From Rhizobium sp. CF080 (GTDB lineage Bacteria > Pseudomonadota > Alphaproteobacteria > Rhizobiales > Rhizobiaceae), in the NCBI RefSeq assembly GCF_000282095.2, contig NZ_AKKC02000016.1:372001-436000 (forward strand): DNA of 64,000 bases, read 5' to 3'. The notes below the pieces were generated by a model, which had not been told where the DNA came from, did not search any database, and was given only the letters and a program-made list of their open reading frames with translations. Shown in pieces: positions 34,992 to 44,600 of the stretch (position 1 is its first letter; each line of letters starts with the position of its first letter). The position numbers and the translations under genes were made by a program.

Positions 34992-35603
34992 TCAGGCCTG
35001 GATAACGACGACCTTGGCGCCGACATTGACGCGGCTGTAGAGGTCGATGACATCGTGGTTCATCATGCGGACGCAGCCGCTCGACATCGCAAGCCCGATC
35101 GATTCGGGCTGGTTGGTGCCGTGGATGCGGAAATGCGTGTCGTTGCCGCTGCGATAGAGATACATGGCGCGGGCGCCGAGCGGATTGTTCGGACCGCCGG
35201 GCATGCCGCCTGCGAGCTTTCGGTAACGGGCTTCGCGGTTCTGCATGTTCTGGGTCGGGGTCCAGGTCGGCCATTCGGCCTTGCGGCCGACATAGGCATT
35301 GCCGGCAAGCGCCAGGCCCGCGCGGCCGACGCCGACGCCGTAACGGATCGCGCGGCCATTGCCGAGAATATAGTAGGCGCGGCGGGCCGGCGTATCGACG
35401 ACCACGGAGCCGGCGGCGTGCGGAGTAACATAGGCGACTTCCGTGCGGCGCAGTTCCGGATTGATCCTGTCGACCGGTACGGTCTTCAGCGGGAACTGTT
35501 CGTTCGGCAGCGCTGCGTAATTCGTCTGGTCATTGATGGTGGAAGCGCAACCAGCAAGCAGAAGCGGCAGACCCGCAAGAAAGCCGCGACGGGAAATCGA
35601 CAT
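34992..35603 (-). CDS. L,D-transpeptidase (YkuD/ErfK family), lipoprotein-like
   Basis: A 203-aa envelope enzyme that forms 3-3 peptidoglycan cross-links or attaches proteins to the wall. The N-terminus MSISRRGFLAGLPLLLAGCA combines a twin-arginine-like SRRGFL with a lipobox ending at C19. The catalytic YkuD motif is complete: HFRIHGTNQPESIG (H161) and MSSGCVRMMNHD, with nucleophile C177. Several YkuD paralogues with this N-terminus are usual in rhizobia, where L,D-transpeptidases dominate wall cross-linking. Monocistronic, with a strong terminator. Confidence 0.92.
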   Translation of the reverse strand: MSISRRGFLAGLPLLLAGCASTINDQTNYAALPNEQFPLKTVPVDRINPELRRTEVAYVTPHAAGSVVVDTPARRAYYILGNGRAIRYGVGVGRAGLALAGNAYVGRKAEWPTWTPTQNMQNREARYRKLAGGMPGGPNNPLGARAMYLYRSGNDTHFRIHGTNQPESIGLAMSSGCVRMMNHDVIDLYSRVNVGAKVVVIQA

Positions 35604-35787
35604 GAATGTGTCCTTGATGCGTCGAGAAGATGACGCTGAACTTAAGAATATTATGGTTAATGAAGTGCTAAACGGGTGATCGTTGCAGTCATCACGAACG
35701 CGTCAGAAGGACGCTGATGTAGAGATGCAACATTGCCATGTGCGCAATGGGAAATGCACCTTATATGGGCGACCGGGAGGCTAGGAT

Positions 35788-36009
35788 ATGCGCACGACCA
35801 TAACCGTCGACGAAAAATTACTTGCAGACGCCAAGGAATTCAGCGGTATCAAAAATACCTCGAACGTGATCAAAAGAGCCCTCATGCTTCTCGCCCGACA
35901 CGAGGCAGCGCAGAGGTTGATCATGCTTGGAGGCAGCGCGCCAGATCTGGAAGATCCGCCACGCCGACGCTGGAACCCGGATGGCACCTGGGAGGGTAAT
36001 CCGGAGTGA
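35788..36009 (+). CDS. VapB-like type II antitoxin (orphan)
   Basis: A 73-aa protein with a ribbon-helix-helix N-terminus (MRTTITVDEKLLADAKEFSG, IKNTSNVIKRALMLLARHEA) and a flexible C-terminal tail (PRRRWNPDGTWEGNPE), the layout of VapB/DUF2191 antitoxins. The start follows GGAGGCTAGGAT. Its TGA overlaps a GTG (GTGA), where vapC would begin, but that frame ends after about 22 unrelated codons, so no PIN-domain toxin follows. It may be a solitary antitoxin acting as a regulator, or a decayed toxin-antitoxin pair. Confidence 0.75.
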   Translation: MRTTITVDEKLLADAKEFSGIKNTSNVIKRALMLLARHEAAQRLIMLGGSAPDLEDPPRRRWNPDGTWEGNPE

Positions 36010-36044
36010 AATTGCGGGGGGCACCCGCAACTATGAGCCCTTGG

Positions 36045-36701
36045 TTACGGTGCTTCGTCAAACTTGCTGACTAGCGCCAGATAATCCTGCGCGGAAAAAT
36101 CTTCCCAGCCGTCTAAAGGCGCCCGGTCACCTTTTGGGTGGAAACAAGAATAGATACCGTGGAAGCCCGTTGAGAGCTGATCGCGTCGAGCGACGTAAGC
36201 CGCCTTCGAGAGGTTCGGGGCCTCTTTCTCGAGCATCTCATCGTCATCGTCCCACATGTGCCAAACCAGGCGCACCTTCTCGGTATGGATATCGATGTTT
36301 GCCCATTCGGGAGAAATACCGACCACGACGTTTTCGTCAGGCGTCCAGATCGGCATGCGTAGCACATCGGAGAGTTTCGTTTCGTCGCTTATGGCATCTG
36401 TCGAGACCCAGAGCCGCCAGGAGATCTGCAGGTATCGTCTTCCGGCAGGAGGTCTTTGGCGAAACTTTATCATTTCCACGCTGTAAGGAGGTTCCGCGCC
36501 AAAAAGAACATCCAATGTTCGATTATACATCCAGTATAGATGGACGGGAGTATCCTGACCGACGTCCACCCATGAATCAGGTGGTCCCAAAATATCCGAG
36601 ACCTCGCGCATCGTCATGCCAAGCTTCAGGGACCCGAGCTCTCCCGTCCTGATGAAGGAGAGCAAGGACGCTATTTCCCGCTTGGTCCGACGTAATGTCA
36701 T
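36045..36701 (-). CDS. Hypothetical protein, 218 aa
   Basis: A soluble protein with no signal peptide or membrane segment. The region GELGSLKLGMTMREVSDILG then PPDSW resembles the start of SmpA/OmlA-like or polymorphic-toxin immunity-type folds, but it is too short to assign. Other features are an acidic cluster (WHMWDDDDEMLEKEAP) and Trp-rich C-terminal sequence (PLDGWEDFSAQDYLALVSKF). It ends 35 bp from the VapB-like gene and starts 6 bp before the stop side of the ETF-QO gene, on the same strand as the latter. I do not recognise a family. Confidence 0.6.
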   Translation of the reverse strand: MTLRRTKREIASLLSFIRTGELGSLKLGMTMREVSDILGPPDSWVDVGQDTPVHLYWMYNRTLDVLFGAEPPYSVEMIKFRQRPPAGRRYLQISWRLWVSTDAISDETKLSDVLRMPIWTPDENVVVGISPEWANIDIHTEKVRLVWHMWDDDDEMLEKEAPNLSKAAYVARRDQLSTGFHGIYSCFHPKGDRAPLDGWEDFSAQDYLALVSKFDEAP

Positions 36702-36707
36702 CCAGCC

Positions 36708-38384
36708 TCACATATTCGGATAGACCGGCCCCTCGCCGCCCTGGGGCGGGACCCAGTTGATGTTCTGGTTGGGGTCCTTGATGTCGCAGGTCTTGCAGTG
36801 GACGCAGTTCTGGGCGTTGATGACGTAGGTCTCCTGGCCGTCCTTCTCGACCCATTCGTAGACGCCGGCCGGACAGTAGCGCGTCGACGGTCCACCATAG
36901 ACGTCCAGCTCGGAACGCTTCTGCAGATCCATGTCCTTCACCTGCAGATGGACCGGCTGGTCCTCCTCGTGGTTGGTGTTGGACAGGAAGACCGAGGACA
37001 GGCGATCGAAGGTCAGCACACCGTCCGGCTTCGGGTAGTCGATCTTTTTGTGCTGCGCGGCCGGTTCTAGGCTCTGCGCGTCGGTCTTGCCGTGTTTCAG
37101 CGTGCCGAAGACGGAGAAACCGAACAGCGTGTTGGTCCACATGTCGAGACCGCCGAGCGCAATCCCGAGACCCGTGCCGAGTTTCGACCACAGCGGCTTG
37201 ACATTGCGGACCTGGCGGAGGTCCTTGCCGATCGGGGTCGCCCGCCACTGGTTCTCGATCTCGATCACCTCGTCATTGGCACGGCCGGCCTCGATCGCTC
37301 TCGCGATGTTGTCGGCGGCCAGAATGCCGGAGAGCACCGCGTTATGGCTGCCCTTGATGCGCGGCACGTTGACGAGGCCGGCGGAGCAGCCGATCAGCGC
37401 GCCGCCCGGGAAGGTCAGCTTCGGCACCGACTGGTAACCGCCCTCGGTGATGGCGCGGGCGCCATAGGACAGCCGCTTGGCGCCCTCAAACGTGCCGCGG
37501 ATCGCCGGGTGGGTCTTGAAGCGCTGGAATTCCTCGAACGGATAGAGATAGGGGTTCTTGTAGTTCAAGTGCACGACGAAGCCGACGGCGACGAGATTGT
37601 CCTCCAGGTGATAGAGGAACGAACCACCCCCGGTCCTCAGGTCGAGCGGCCAGCCGAACGAATGCTGCACCAGGCCCGGACGGTGATGTTCCGGCTTGAC
37701 CTGCCAGAGTTCCTTCAGGCCGATGCCGTATTTCTGGGGCTCGCGATCGCTCGAGAGATCGAATTTGGCAATCAGCTGCTTGGCGAGCGAACCGCGCACG
37801 CCTTCGCCGATCAGCACGTATTTGCCGTGCAGTTCCATGCCGCGGGTAAACGCCGGGCCTGGTTCGCCGTTTCGCTCGACGCCCATGTCGCCGGTCGCCA
37901 CGCCCTTGACCGCGCCGTTCTCGTTGTAAAGCACTTCGGTGGCGGCAAAACCCGGATAGATTTCGACGCCTAGCGCTTCGGCCTTTTCGGCAAGCCAGCG
38001 ACAGACGTTCCCGAGCGATACGATGTAATTGCCGTGATTGTTCATCAGCGGCGGCATCATGAAGTTCGGAAGCCGGATCGAGCCGGCTGGTCCCAAGAAC
38101 AGGAAGTGGTCGGCGGTGACCGGCTGCTTGAAGGGATGGCCCGTCTCCCCGCGCCAGCCGGGCAACAGCGCGTCGATGCCGACCGGATCGACCACCGCGC
38201 CGGAGAGGATATGCGCCCCGACTTCCGAACCCTTTTCGAGCACCACGACCGTCAGGTCCGGATTGACCTGTTTCAGGCGGATCGCCGCCGATAGCCCCGC
38301 AGGACCCGCACCGACGATCACAACGTCGAATTCCATGCTCTCCCGTTCCGGCAATTCGTGGGCGGGACGTTCTTGCTCGCTCAT
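36708..38384 (-). CDS. Electron transfer flavoprotein-ubiquinone oxidoreductase
   Basis: A 558-aa membrane-associated flavo-iron-sulfur protein that passes electrons from ETF (fatty acid, branched-chain and choline-derived substrate oxidation) to ubiquinone. FAD motif: FDVVIVGAGPAGLSAAIRLK. Next come GAHILSGAVVDPVGIDALLP and IGCSAGLVNVPRIKGSHNAV. The C-terminal 4Fe-4S ligands lie in RYCPAGVYEW and NCVHCKTCDIKDP, four Cys in all. The start at 38384 follows GGAG at good spacing; the upstream in-frame start lacks one. A LiuR-type palindrome lies about 140 bp upstream. etfA and etfB are not in the window. Confidence 0.95.
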   Translation of the reverse strand: MSEQERPAHELPERESMEFDVVIVGAGPAGLSAAIRLKQVNPDLTVVVLEKGSEVGAHILSGAVVDPVGIDALLPGWRGETGHPFKQPVTADHFLFLGPAGSIRLPNFMMPPLMNNHGNYIVSLGNVCRWLAEKAEALGVEIYPGFAATEVLYNENGAVKGVATGDMGVERNGEPGPAFTRGMELHGKYVLIGEGVRGSLAKQLIAKFDLSSDREPQKYGIGLKELWQVKPEHHRPGLVQHSFGWPLDLRTGGGSFLYHLEDNLVAVGFVVHLNYKNPYLYPFEEFQRFKTHPAIRGTFEGAKRLSYGARAITEGGYQSVPKLTFPGGALIGCSAGLVNVPRIKGSHNAVLSGILAADNIARAIEAGRANDEVIEIENQWRATPIGKDLRQVRNVKPLWSKLGTGLGIALGGLDMWTNTLFGFSVFGTLKHGKTDAQSLEPAAQHKKIDYPKPDGVLTFDRLSSVFLSNTNHEEDQPVHLQVKDMDLQKRSELDVYGGPSTRYCPAGVYEWVEKDGQETYVINAQNCVHCKTCDIKDPNQNINWVPPQGGEGPVYPNM

Positions 38385-38521
38385 ATCCAACTCCGCTCGC
38401 CGGCCCCTTCCGGCTTTATTCAGGCAACCTGTTTGACAAAAGCGCCCCGGCTTGTCGAGGCGTGAAAACGTCCTGCGCCTTGTCATTCGCGCAAATGGCG
38501 TTTCGGTTTTCTCATATTACG

Positions 38522-38537
38522 TTTACGTTTACGTCAA
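38522..38537. promoter_or_regulatory. LiuR-type operator candidate
   Basis: The 16-bp imperfect palindrome TTTACGTTTACGTCAA matches the ACGT-N2-ACGT architecture I recall for MerR-family LiuR sites in proteobacteria. It lies between divergent ETF-QO and SDR genes, overlapping a third ACGT half at 38518-38521. ETF-QO serves isovaleryl-CoA dehydrogenase, so LiuR control is biologically sensible, but the regulator is not in the window. Confidence 0.5.
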
Positions 38538-38642
38538 TTATAGGTACCGAACCGCAGAAAGCAAGATCGACCTTTCGCGGCCGCCTGCCGCTGCTATAAA
38601 GGCCCGACAACCGATGACAGGAATTGGCGAAGGAACAGCATC

Positions 38643-39431
38643 ATGGATTTGGGTCTCAACGGCAAACGCGCTCTCGTGCTCGCCTCGTCGCGCGGGCTTG
38701 GCCTCGGCATCGCCAAGGCGCTTGCGAGCGAAGGCGCACATGTTCTCCTCGTCGGCCGCTCCGGCGACCGGCTGGCGGAAAACTGCAAGGCGATCAATGC
38801 CGAAGGCAAGGGGAAAGCGGACTGGGTCTGGGGCGATCTCGGCGAGGAGAATTTCGTCGAGGCAATGAAGACCGCCGTCAAGGAGAAGCTCGGCGGCATC
38901 GATATCCTGGTCAACAATACCGGCGGCCCGACGCCCGGCACCGCGGAAGACATGACCGCCGACAAGCTCGACATCTTCTTCCAGTCGATGGTGCTGCGCG
39001 TCATCACGCTCACCAATGCCTTCCTGCCGCAGATGAAGCAACAGGGTTGGGGCCGTATCCTCACCTGCGCATCGTCAGGCGTTTACGAGCCGATCGCCAA
39101 CCTGGCGCTGTCCAACACGCTGCGCTCGGCGCTGGTCGGCTGGAACAAGACGATCGCGACCGAAGTGGCGGGCTTCGGCATTACCTGCAACATGCTGCTT
39201 CCCGGCCGCATCCATACCGACCGCATCGACGAACTCGACGGCGCCAATGCCAAGCGCACCGGCAAGTCGGTGGAGGAAATCCGTGTCGCTTCGCTGGCGA
39301 CCATCCCCGCCGGCCGGCTCGGCAAGGTCGAGGAATTTGCAGCCGCGGGCGCCTTCCTCTGCTCGGTCCCGGCAAGCTATGTCACGGGCACGATGCTGCG
39401 GGTCGACGGCGGCGCGTCGCGCTCGATCTGA
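38643..39431 (+). CDS. SDR-family protein with altered catalytic residues
   Basis: A 262-aa short-chain dehydrogenase/reductase fold. The coenzyme motif is ALVLASSRGLGLGIAKALAS (ASSRGLG in place of TGxxxGxG). NNTGG at 91-95 and a C-terminal YVTGTMLRVDGGASRS are typical of the 3-oxoacyl-ACP-reductase-like branch. The active-site Ser is present (CASSG, S144), but the canonical Tyr and Lys positions read S157 and R161 (LALSNTLRSAL). It may not be a reductase in the usual sense. Divergent from ETF-QO, sharing the region with the LiuR-type palindrome. Confidence 0.88.
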   Translation: MDLGLNGKRALVLASSRGLGLGIAKALASEGAHVLLVGRSGDRLAENCKAINAEGKGKADWVWGDLGEENFVEAMKTAVKEKLGGIDILVNNTGGPTPGTAEDMTADKLDIFFQSMVLRVITLTNAFLPQMKQQGWGRILTCASSGVYEPIANLALSNTLRSALVGWNKTIATEVAGFGITCNMLLPGRIHTDRIDELDGANAKRTGKSVEEIRVASLATIPAGRLGKVEEFAAAGAFLCSVPASYVTGTMLRVDGGASRSI

Positions 39432-39559
39432 GGTTTCGAAAAGACCGTTAAAGCCAGGTCGCTAAACATTGAATCGAATTGAGGTGCCGCCGTTGGCGGT
39501 ATCTCAATTCGCCTATCGTAAGAGGCAAGCCGGCCCCCAAAAATTAAAGGATCGCCGGC

Positions 39560-39919
39560 ATGATCGAAAGTGTTTCGGGGGCGACCGAGGCTCCCGCACC
39601 CAGTACGCCCTCCTCCGCGCCTCATGCGCCGGTCTCCGCTGCCGCCTCCATCTCGGCGACGCTTGCGGCCGGACAGGTGGTGACGTCCTTTGCCGGCACC
39701 TGGGAAGCCGCGACACGCCACGCCGCCGAAACTTCCGCGATTTCCAGCCGCCCGGGCATCCAGCATGCACGAAGCCTGGAGGCGATCGAGGACGTGGTGG
39801 TCCGAAACCTTCTCGACAGCCTGTCGCCCGCAAGCCGCGTGGCCGGCAGTTTTTTCCTGGCCGACGGCGAGGAACCGGCACCCAGATCGCTGATCGCGAC
39901 CTACTACGAAGACGTCTGA
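39560..39919 (+). CDS. Hypothetical protein, 119 aa
   Basis: Ala/Ser/Pro-rich N-terminal half (APAPSTPSSAPHAPVSAAAS), then a more ordinary C-terminal half (ARSLEAIEDVVVRNLLDSLS, FFLADGEEPAPRSLIATYYE). AAAGGAT precedes ATG 39560 at good spacing. There is no signal peptide or membrane segment. Longer frames overlap on both strands in this GC-rich stretch, so the call relies on the SD and the codon pattern. No family was recognised. Confidence 0.5.
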   Translation: MIESVSGATEAPAPSTPSSAPHAPVSAAASISATLAAGQVVTSFAGTWEAATRHAAETSAISSRPGIQHARSLEAIEDVVVRNLLDSLSPASRVAGSFFLADGEEPAPRSLIATYYEDV

Positions 39920-40019
39920 CCGGAAACGCTTCGGGCGATCCGACATCACGCGAATGCGTTTCGCTGCAGGCTCCGCACAGGCCTATGATCTCCGAGCCCC
40001 CGTCCCTGGAGTTCTACCC

Positions 40020-40223
40020 ATGACATTCGTTCGACTTGCGCTCACGGTGATCGGCGTCCTGATGGTCGTGACCGGCCTCATCTGGATCGGCCAGGGAAGC
40101 GGTGCCTTCCCCTATCCTGCCAGCAGTTTCATGATCAACCAGACGCCCTGGATCATCCGGGGCGCCGGCGTCGCGATCGTCGGCCTTGCCGTCATCTGGG
40201 GCGCCCGCCGGTTTCTCCGCTAG
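40020..40223 (+). CDS. Small two-span membrane protein
   Basis: A 67-aa protein with two hydrophobic helices (residues about 5-24 and 45-62) separated by SGAFPYPASSFMINQTPW. TGGAG precedes ATG 40020; an in-frame start at 39954 would add a soluble leader and is rejected. The pattern VTGLIWIGQGSGAFPYPASSF is typical of a family of short inner-membrane proteins in rhizobia. Function unknown. Confidence 0.7.
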   Translation: MTFVRLALTVIGVLMVVTGLIWIGQGSGAFPYPASSFMINQTPWIIRGAGVAIVGLAVIWGARRFLR

Positions 40224-40318
40224 CTCTGGTGGGCGCGCGTACCTTGCGCAGCTAAAAGGCGAAGAAGATTAACTCCAGTTCATCTAAGCCCTTCATTACA
40301 AACCTTTAATCAGCTTTC

Positions 40319-40338
40319 ACCGGTTCGTGAGCCGGTGG
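40319..40338. promoter_or_regulatory. Inverted repeat upstream of the RND operon
   Basis: CACCGG (40319-40324) and CCGGTG (40333-40338) frame an 8-nt centre about 85 bp before the adaptor start. It could be a regulator site or hairpin. No TetR- or MarR-type regulator gene is adjacent. Confidence 0.3.
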
Positions 40339-40423
40339 GGTAAAACCTGTCTTTTTTGCGCCGCAATATGGGCGGCTCGATGGAGTGATACCATTGGCGC
40401 AACCATAGGCGAGCGGTTACCTC

Positions 40424-41650
40424 ATGAAGAAGATCTGGATTTTTGCTGGCGTTCTTGTTGCTGCCGGCGTAGCGGGCTGGGAGTTCCGCGATCGGCTTCC
40501 CTTTCTTTCATCCTTCATCCAGCAGGCATCCGCCGATACCGGCGATAGCCAGTCACAGGGCGCGCAACGCCGGCGCGGCGCAGGCGGTCCGCCGCCGGCG
40601 GTGAAGACGGTCGCCGCCACCCGCGCCGCCCTGCCGATGGACGTCACCGCCTCGGGTGCAGCCAATGCGGACGAGAATACGACGATCGCCGCCCAGCAGC
40701 CGGGCATCGTCGTCAGCATCGCCGCAACCGACGGCGCCTTTGTCAAGAGCGGCGACCTGATCGCCAAGCTCGACGACAGCACCGCCAAGGCCGCGCTCGA
40801 CAAGGACAAGGCGCTTCTTGTCCGCGACCAGGCGACGCTCACTCAAGCCCAGACGGCGCTTGCCCGCGCCAACGACCTGCTGCGTGGCAATGCCGGTACG
40901 CAACAGACCGTGGACCAGGCGAAGGCGGCGCAGGATACCGCCGCCGCTACCGTGCAGAGCGACAATGCGGCGATTGCGTCCGACCAGATCGACATCGACC
41001 ATACGGATATCCGCGCGCCCTTCGACGGCAGGCTCGGCGATATCGACATCAGCACCGGTGCCTATCTCAGCGCCGGCTCGGCAGTGGTGACGATCGCCAA
41101 ATACGACCCGATCTACGTGAAATTCCATCTTCCCGAGGCCTATCTCGGCCAGCTCAAACAGGGTTCGCCGACGAATGCGGTTACGGTCGATGCCGTGCCA
41201 CAGGGTGGCGGCACGCCGGCCAGGGGGACCTTGAGCTTTTTCGACAATAGCGTTGACCCCGCTTCGGGCACGATCCTCGCCAAGGCCAAGTTCGACAATC
41301 CGTCCGGCACGCTCTGGCCGGGACAATCGCTGAATGTCACCGTGCATTTCAAGAGCGACGACAAGGACATCGTGGTGCCGACGGTAGCCGTCAATCCGGG
41401 CGTAGACTCGCCGTTCGTCTACGCCGTCGGCGACGACAAGAAGGTGCATGTGATGCCGGTCACGCTGGCGCGTTCCAACGGCCCGGACACGGCGATTGCC
41501 AGCGGGCTGACCGAAGGGGCGCATGTGGTGGTCGAGGGCCAGGTGCAGCTCGTCGATGGCGCCACCGTCGTCGAGCAGTTCGGCAACGGCCAGAAGACGG
41601 CCGATGCCAAGGGCAATGATCAGCCGATCGAAGTGGGAGAGGCGCAATGA
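40424..41650 (+). CDS. RND efflux periplasmic adaptor (membrane fusion protein)
   Basis: A 408-aa HlyD/AcrA/MdtA-type adaptor. The N-terminal hydrophobic segment KKIWIFAGVLVAAGVAGW anchors or exports it. The lipoyl halves (QQPGIVVSIAATDGAFVKSG and IDHTDIRAPFDGRLGDIDIS) flank an alpha-hairpin rich in Ala, Gln and Asp. Beta-barrel and membrane-proximal domains follow. The stop overlaps the permease start (ATGA), so translation is coupled. It links the inner-membrane pump to an outer-membrane channel, which is not encoded here. Confidence 0.92.
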   Translation: MKKIWIFAGVLVAAGVAGWEFRDRLPFLSSFIQQASADTGDSQSQGAQRRRGAGGPPPAVKTVAATRAALPMDVTASGAANADENTTIAAQQPGIVVSIAATDGAFVKSGDLIAKLDDSTAKAALDKDKALLVRDQATLTQAQTALARANDLLRGNAGTQQTVDQAKAAQDTAAATVQSDNAAIASDQIDIDHTDIRAPFDGRLGDIDISTGAYLSAGSAVVTIAKYDPIYVKFHLPEAYLGQLKQGSPTNAVTVDAVPQGGGTPARGTLSFFDNSVDPASGTILAKAKFDNPSGTLWPGQSLNVTVHFKSDDKDIVVPTVAVNPGVDSPFVYAVGDDKKVHVMPVTLARSNGPDTAIASGLTEGAHVVVEGQVQLVDGATVVEQFGNGQKTADAKGNDQPIEVGEAQ

Positions 41651-44600
41651 TCCCCGAATTCTGCATCCGCCGCCCGGTCGCCACCACGCTGCTTGCCATC
41701 GGCGCCGTGCTCGCCGGTCTTGCCGGTTACCAGCTGCTGCCGGTTGCCGCCCTGCCGCAGATCGATTTCCCGACCATCAACGTTTCCGCGCAGCTCACCG
41801 GCGCCTCGCCGCAGACCATGGCGACGGCGGTGTCTACGCCGCTGATCAAGCAGTTCGAGACGATCCCCGGCATCAGCGAAATCAGCGCCACCAACTCGCT
41901 CGGCAATACCTCGATCGTGCTGCAGTTCGACCTCAACCGCGATATCGACGCGGCTGCGGCCGACGTGCAGGCGGCGATCTCGCATGCAACCCGGCAACTG
42001 CCGGACAACATGACGACGCCGCCGAGCTACCGCAAGACCAACCCGGCCGATGCGCCGGTCCTGCTCCTGTCGATCCGCAGCGATACGATGCCGCGCAGCA
42101 AGATCGACGAGATCGCCGAGGATGTGCTATCTCCCTCGCTCTCGACGCTGCCCGGCGTTGCGGAAGTCTCGATCTTCGGCGCCCAGACCTATGCGGTGCG
42201 TGTCGAGGTCGATCCGAACAAGCTGCAGGCCCGCAATCTCGGCGTCGACAACGTCACCAACGCGATCGCCAACGCCAACAGCCAGGCTCCGGTCGGCTCG
42301 CTCGAGAACAACAGCCAGCGGCTGACCATCAATGCCGATACCCAGCGCACCAATGCCGACCAGTTCCGTTCGCTGGTGATCGCCAGCCCGAACGGCGCGC
42401 CGGTGCATCTCGGCGATGTCGCCAACGTTCAGGACAGCGTCGAGAACCTCGATGCGGGAAGCTGGTATGACGGCAACCAGTCGATCATCCTCGCGATCCA
42501 GCGCCAGCCGGATGCCAATACGGTCGATGTCGTCGATTCGGTGCGCGCAAAACTGCCCGGCCTGTCCGCCGAGCTGCCGGCCTCGGTATCGATCAACGTC
42601 ATGAACGATTCGTCGACCGCGATCCGCGCCTCGATATCGGACGTGCAGTTCACGCTAATGCTGACGATCGGTCTTGTCGTGCTGGTCATCTATCTCTTCC
42701 TCGGCCGGATCACCGCAACGCTGGTTCCGGGGCTTGCCGTGCCGCTGTCGCTGATCACCACGTTCGGCGCCATGTATGTGCTCGGCTACAGCATCGACAA
42801 CATCTCGCTGCTCGGGCTGACGCTCTCCGTCGGCCTCGTGGTGGACGATGCGATCGTCATGCTGGAGAACATCATGCGGCATGTCGAGGACGGCATGCCT
42901 GTGATGCAGGCGGCGCTTACCGGCGCTTCGGAAGTCAGCTCCACGATCATTTCCATGTCGGTGTCGCTGATCGCCGTGTTCATTCCCATCCTCTTGATGG
43001 GCGGAGTGGTCGGGCGGCTGTTCAACGAGTTCGGCATGGTGGTGGCGCTCGCCATCGTTGCCTCGGCGGTCGTCTCGCTGACGGTGACGCCGATGCTGGG
43101 GTCGAAACTTTCTGACGCGCACCACCGGCCCAGCCTGATCGTGCGCATCTTCGACGCCGGCTTCTCCCGCACGCTGAAGGCATATGACCGCTCGGTCGGA
43201 TGGTGCCTCCGCAACCGCGGCATCATCCTGCTCGTCTTCCTCGCCTCGGTCGGCGGTTCGGTCTACCTGTTCAAGACCTTGCCGACGAGCTTCTTCCCGC
43301 AGGAGGATATCGGCCGCCTGACGATCTCGACCCGCGCCCGCGAGGACATTTCCTATCCGGCGATGCGCGACCTGCAGGCGCAGGTGGCGACAGCGGTGCA
43401 GAAAAACCCTGCGGTCAAGCATGTGACCTCGATCGTCGGCAGCAATGGCCGCAGCTCGCTCAACAACGGCACCATCTGGGTGGAGTTGAAGGACCGCGAC
43501 AAGCGTCCGCCGCTCGACCAGACACTGCGGGAGCTCAGACAGGCGACATTCAGGTTTGCCGGGATGAAAACCTTCATCACCCCGCAGCAGAGCCTGCGCT
43601 TCGGCGGCCGCGCGACGGCGAGCCAGTACCAGCTCGTGGTGCAGGCGCTGAACGCCTCGCAGACCAGCGAATGGTCGGACAAAATCCAGACAGCGATGCG
43701 CGCCGACCGGGCGCATTTCACCGACGTCACGTCAGACGCCCAGAACGACGCGATCGAAGCCAATATCAAGGTCGATCCCGAAAAGGCCGCCTCGTTCGGG
43801 ATTACCGACGACGAGCTGCGCCAGACGCTGCAGATGGCCTTCGGCGGTTATACGGCGGCCGAAATCCAGTCGACCGGCGACAGTTACGACGTCATCACCG
43901 AATTCGACAATACGCAGCAATGGAACGACCAGATGCTGCAGGGTGTCAGGGTGATGTCTTCGAACGGATCGCTGGTGCCGCTTTCGAACTTCGCCACCAT
44001 CGTGCGGCAGACGGCGCCCGTCACCATCAACCAGACCGGTCAGTTGGTCTCGACGACGGTGTCGTTCAACCTACCGGCCGGCGTGTCGCTCTCCGATGCG
44101 ACGGCCGCGATCGACCAGATCAAGGCGAACCTGCAGATGCCGAACGACGTGTTCACCTCATACGGCGGCACGGCGCAGATCTTCCAGCAGAGCCAGGGCA
44201 ATACGCCGCTGCTGATTCTGGCCGCCGTGCTCACCATCTACGTGGTGCTCGGCGTGCTCTACGAAAGCTTCATCCACCCGCTGACCATCCTGTCGGGCCT
44301 GCCGGCTGCAGCCTTCGGGGCGCTGCTGGCGCTGAAACTGTTCGGCTTCGACCTGTCGATCATCGCGCTGATCGGGCTGTTGATGCTGATCGGCATCGTC
44401 AAGAAGAACGCGATCATGATGATCGACGTGGCGGTGGAGACGATGCGCTCGAAGGGAGAGACGGCGGCGGTGGCGATCCACGAAGCCTGCGTGCGGCGTT
44501 TCCGGCCGATCATGATGACGACCTTCTGCGCGCTGCTCGGAGCGCTGCCGATTGCACTCGGCACCGGCGCCTCGTCGGAACTGCGCCAGCCGCTCGGTGT

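Noticed and set aside
39469..40023. A 184-codon Arg-rich plus-strand frame overlapping the 119-aa hypothetical gene
   Set aside because: It lacks an SD and has shadow-like composition; the 119-codon frame has a proper SD.
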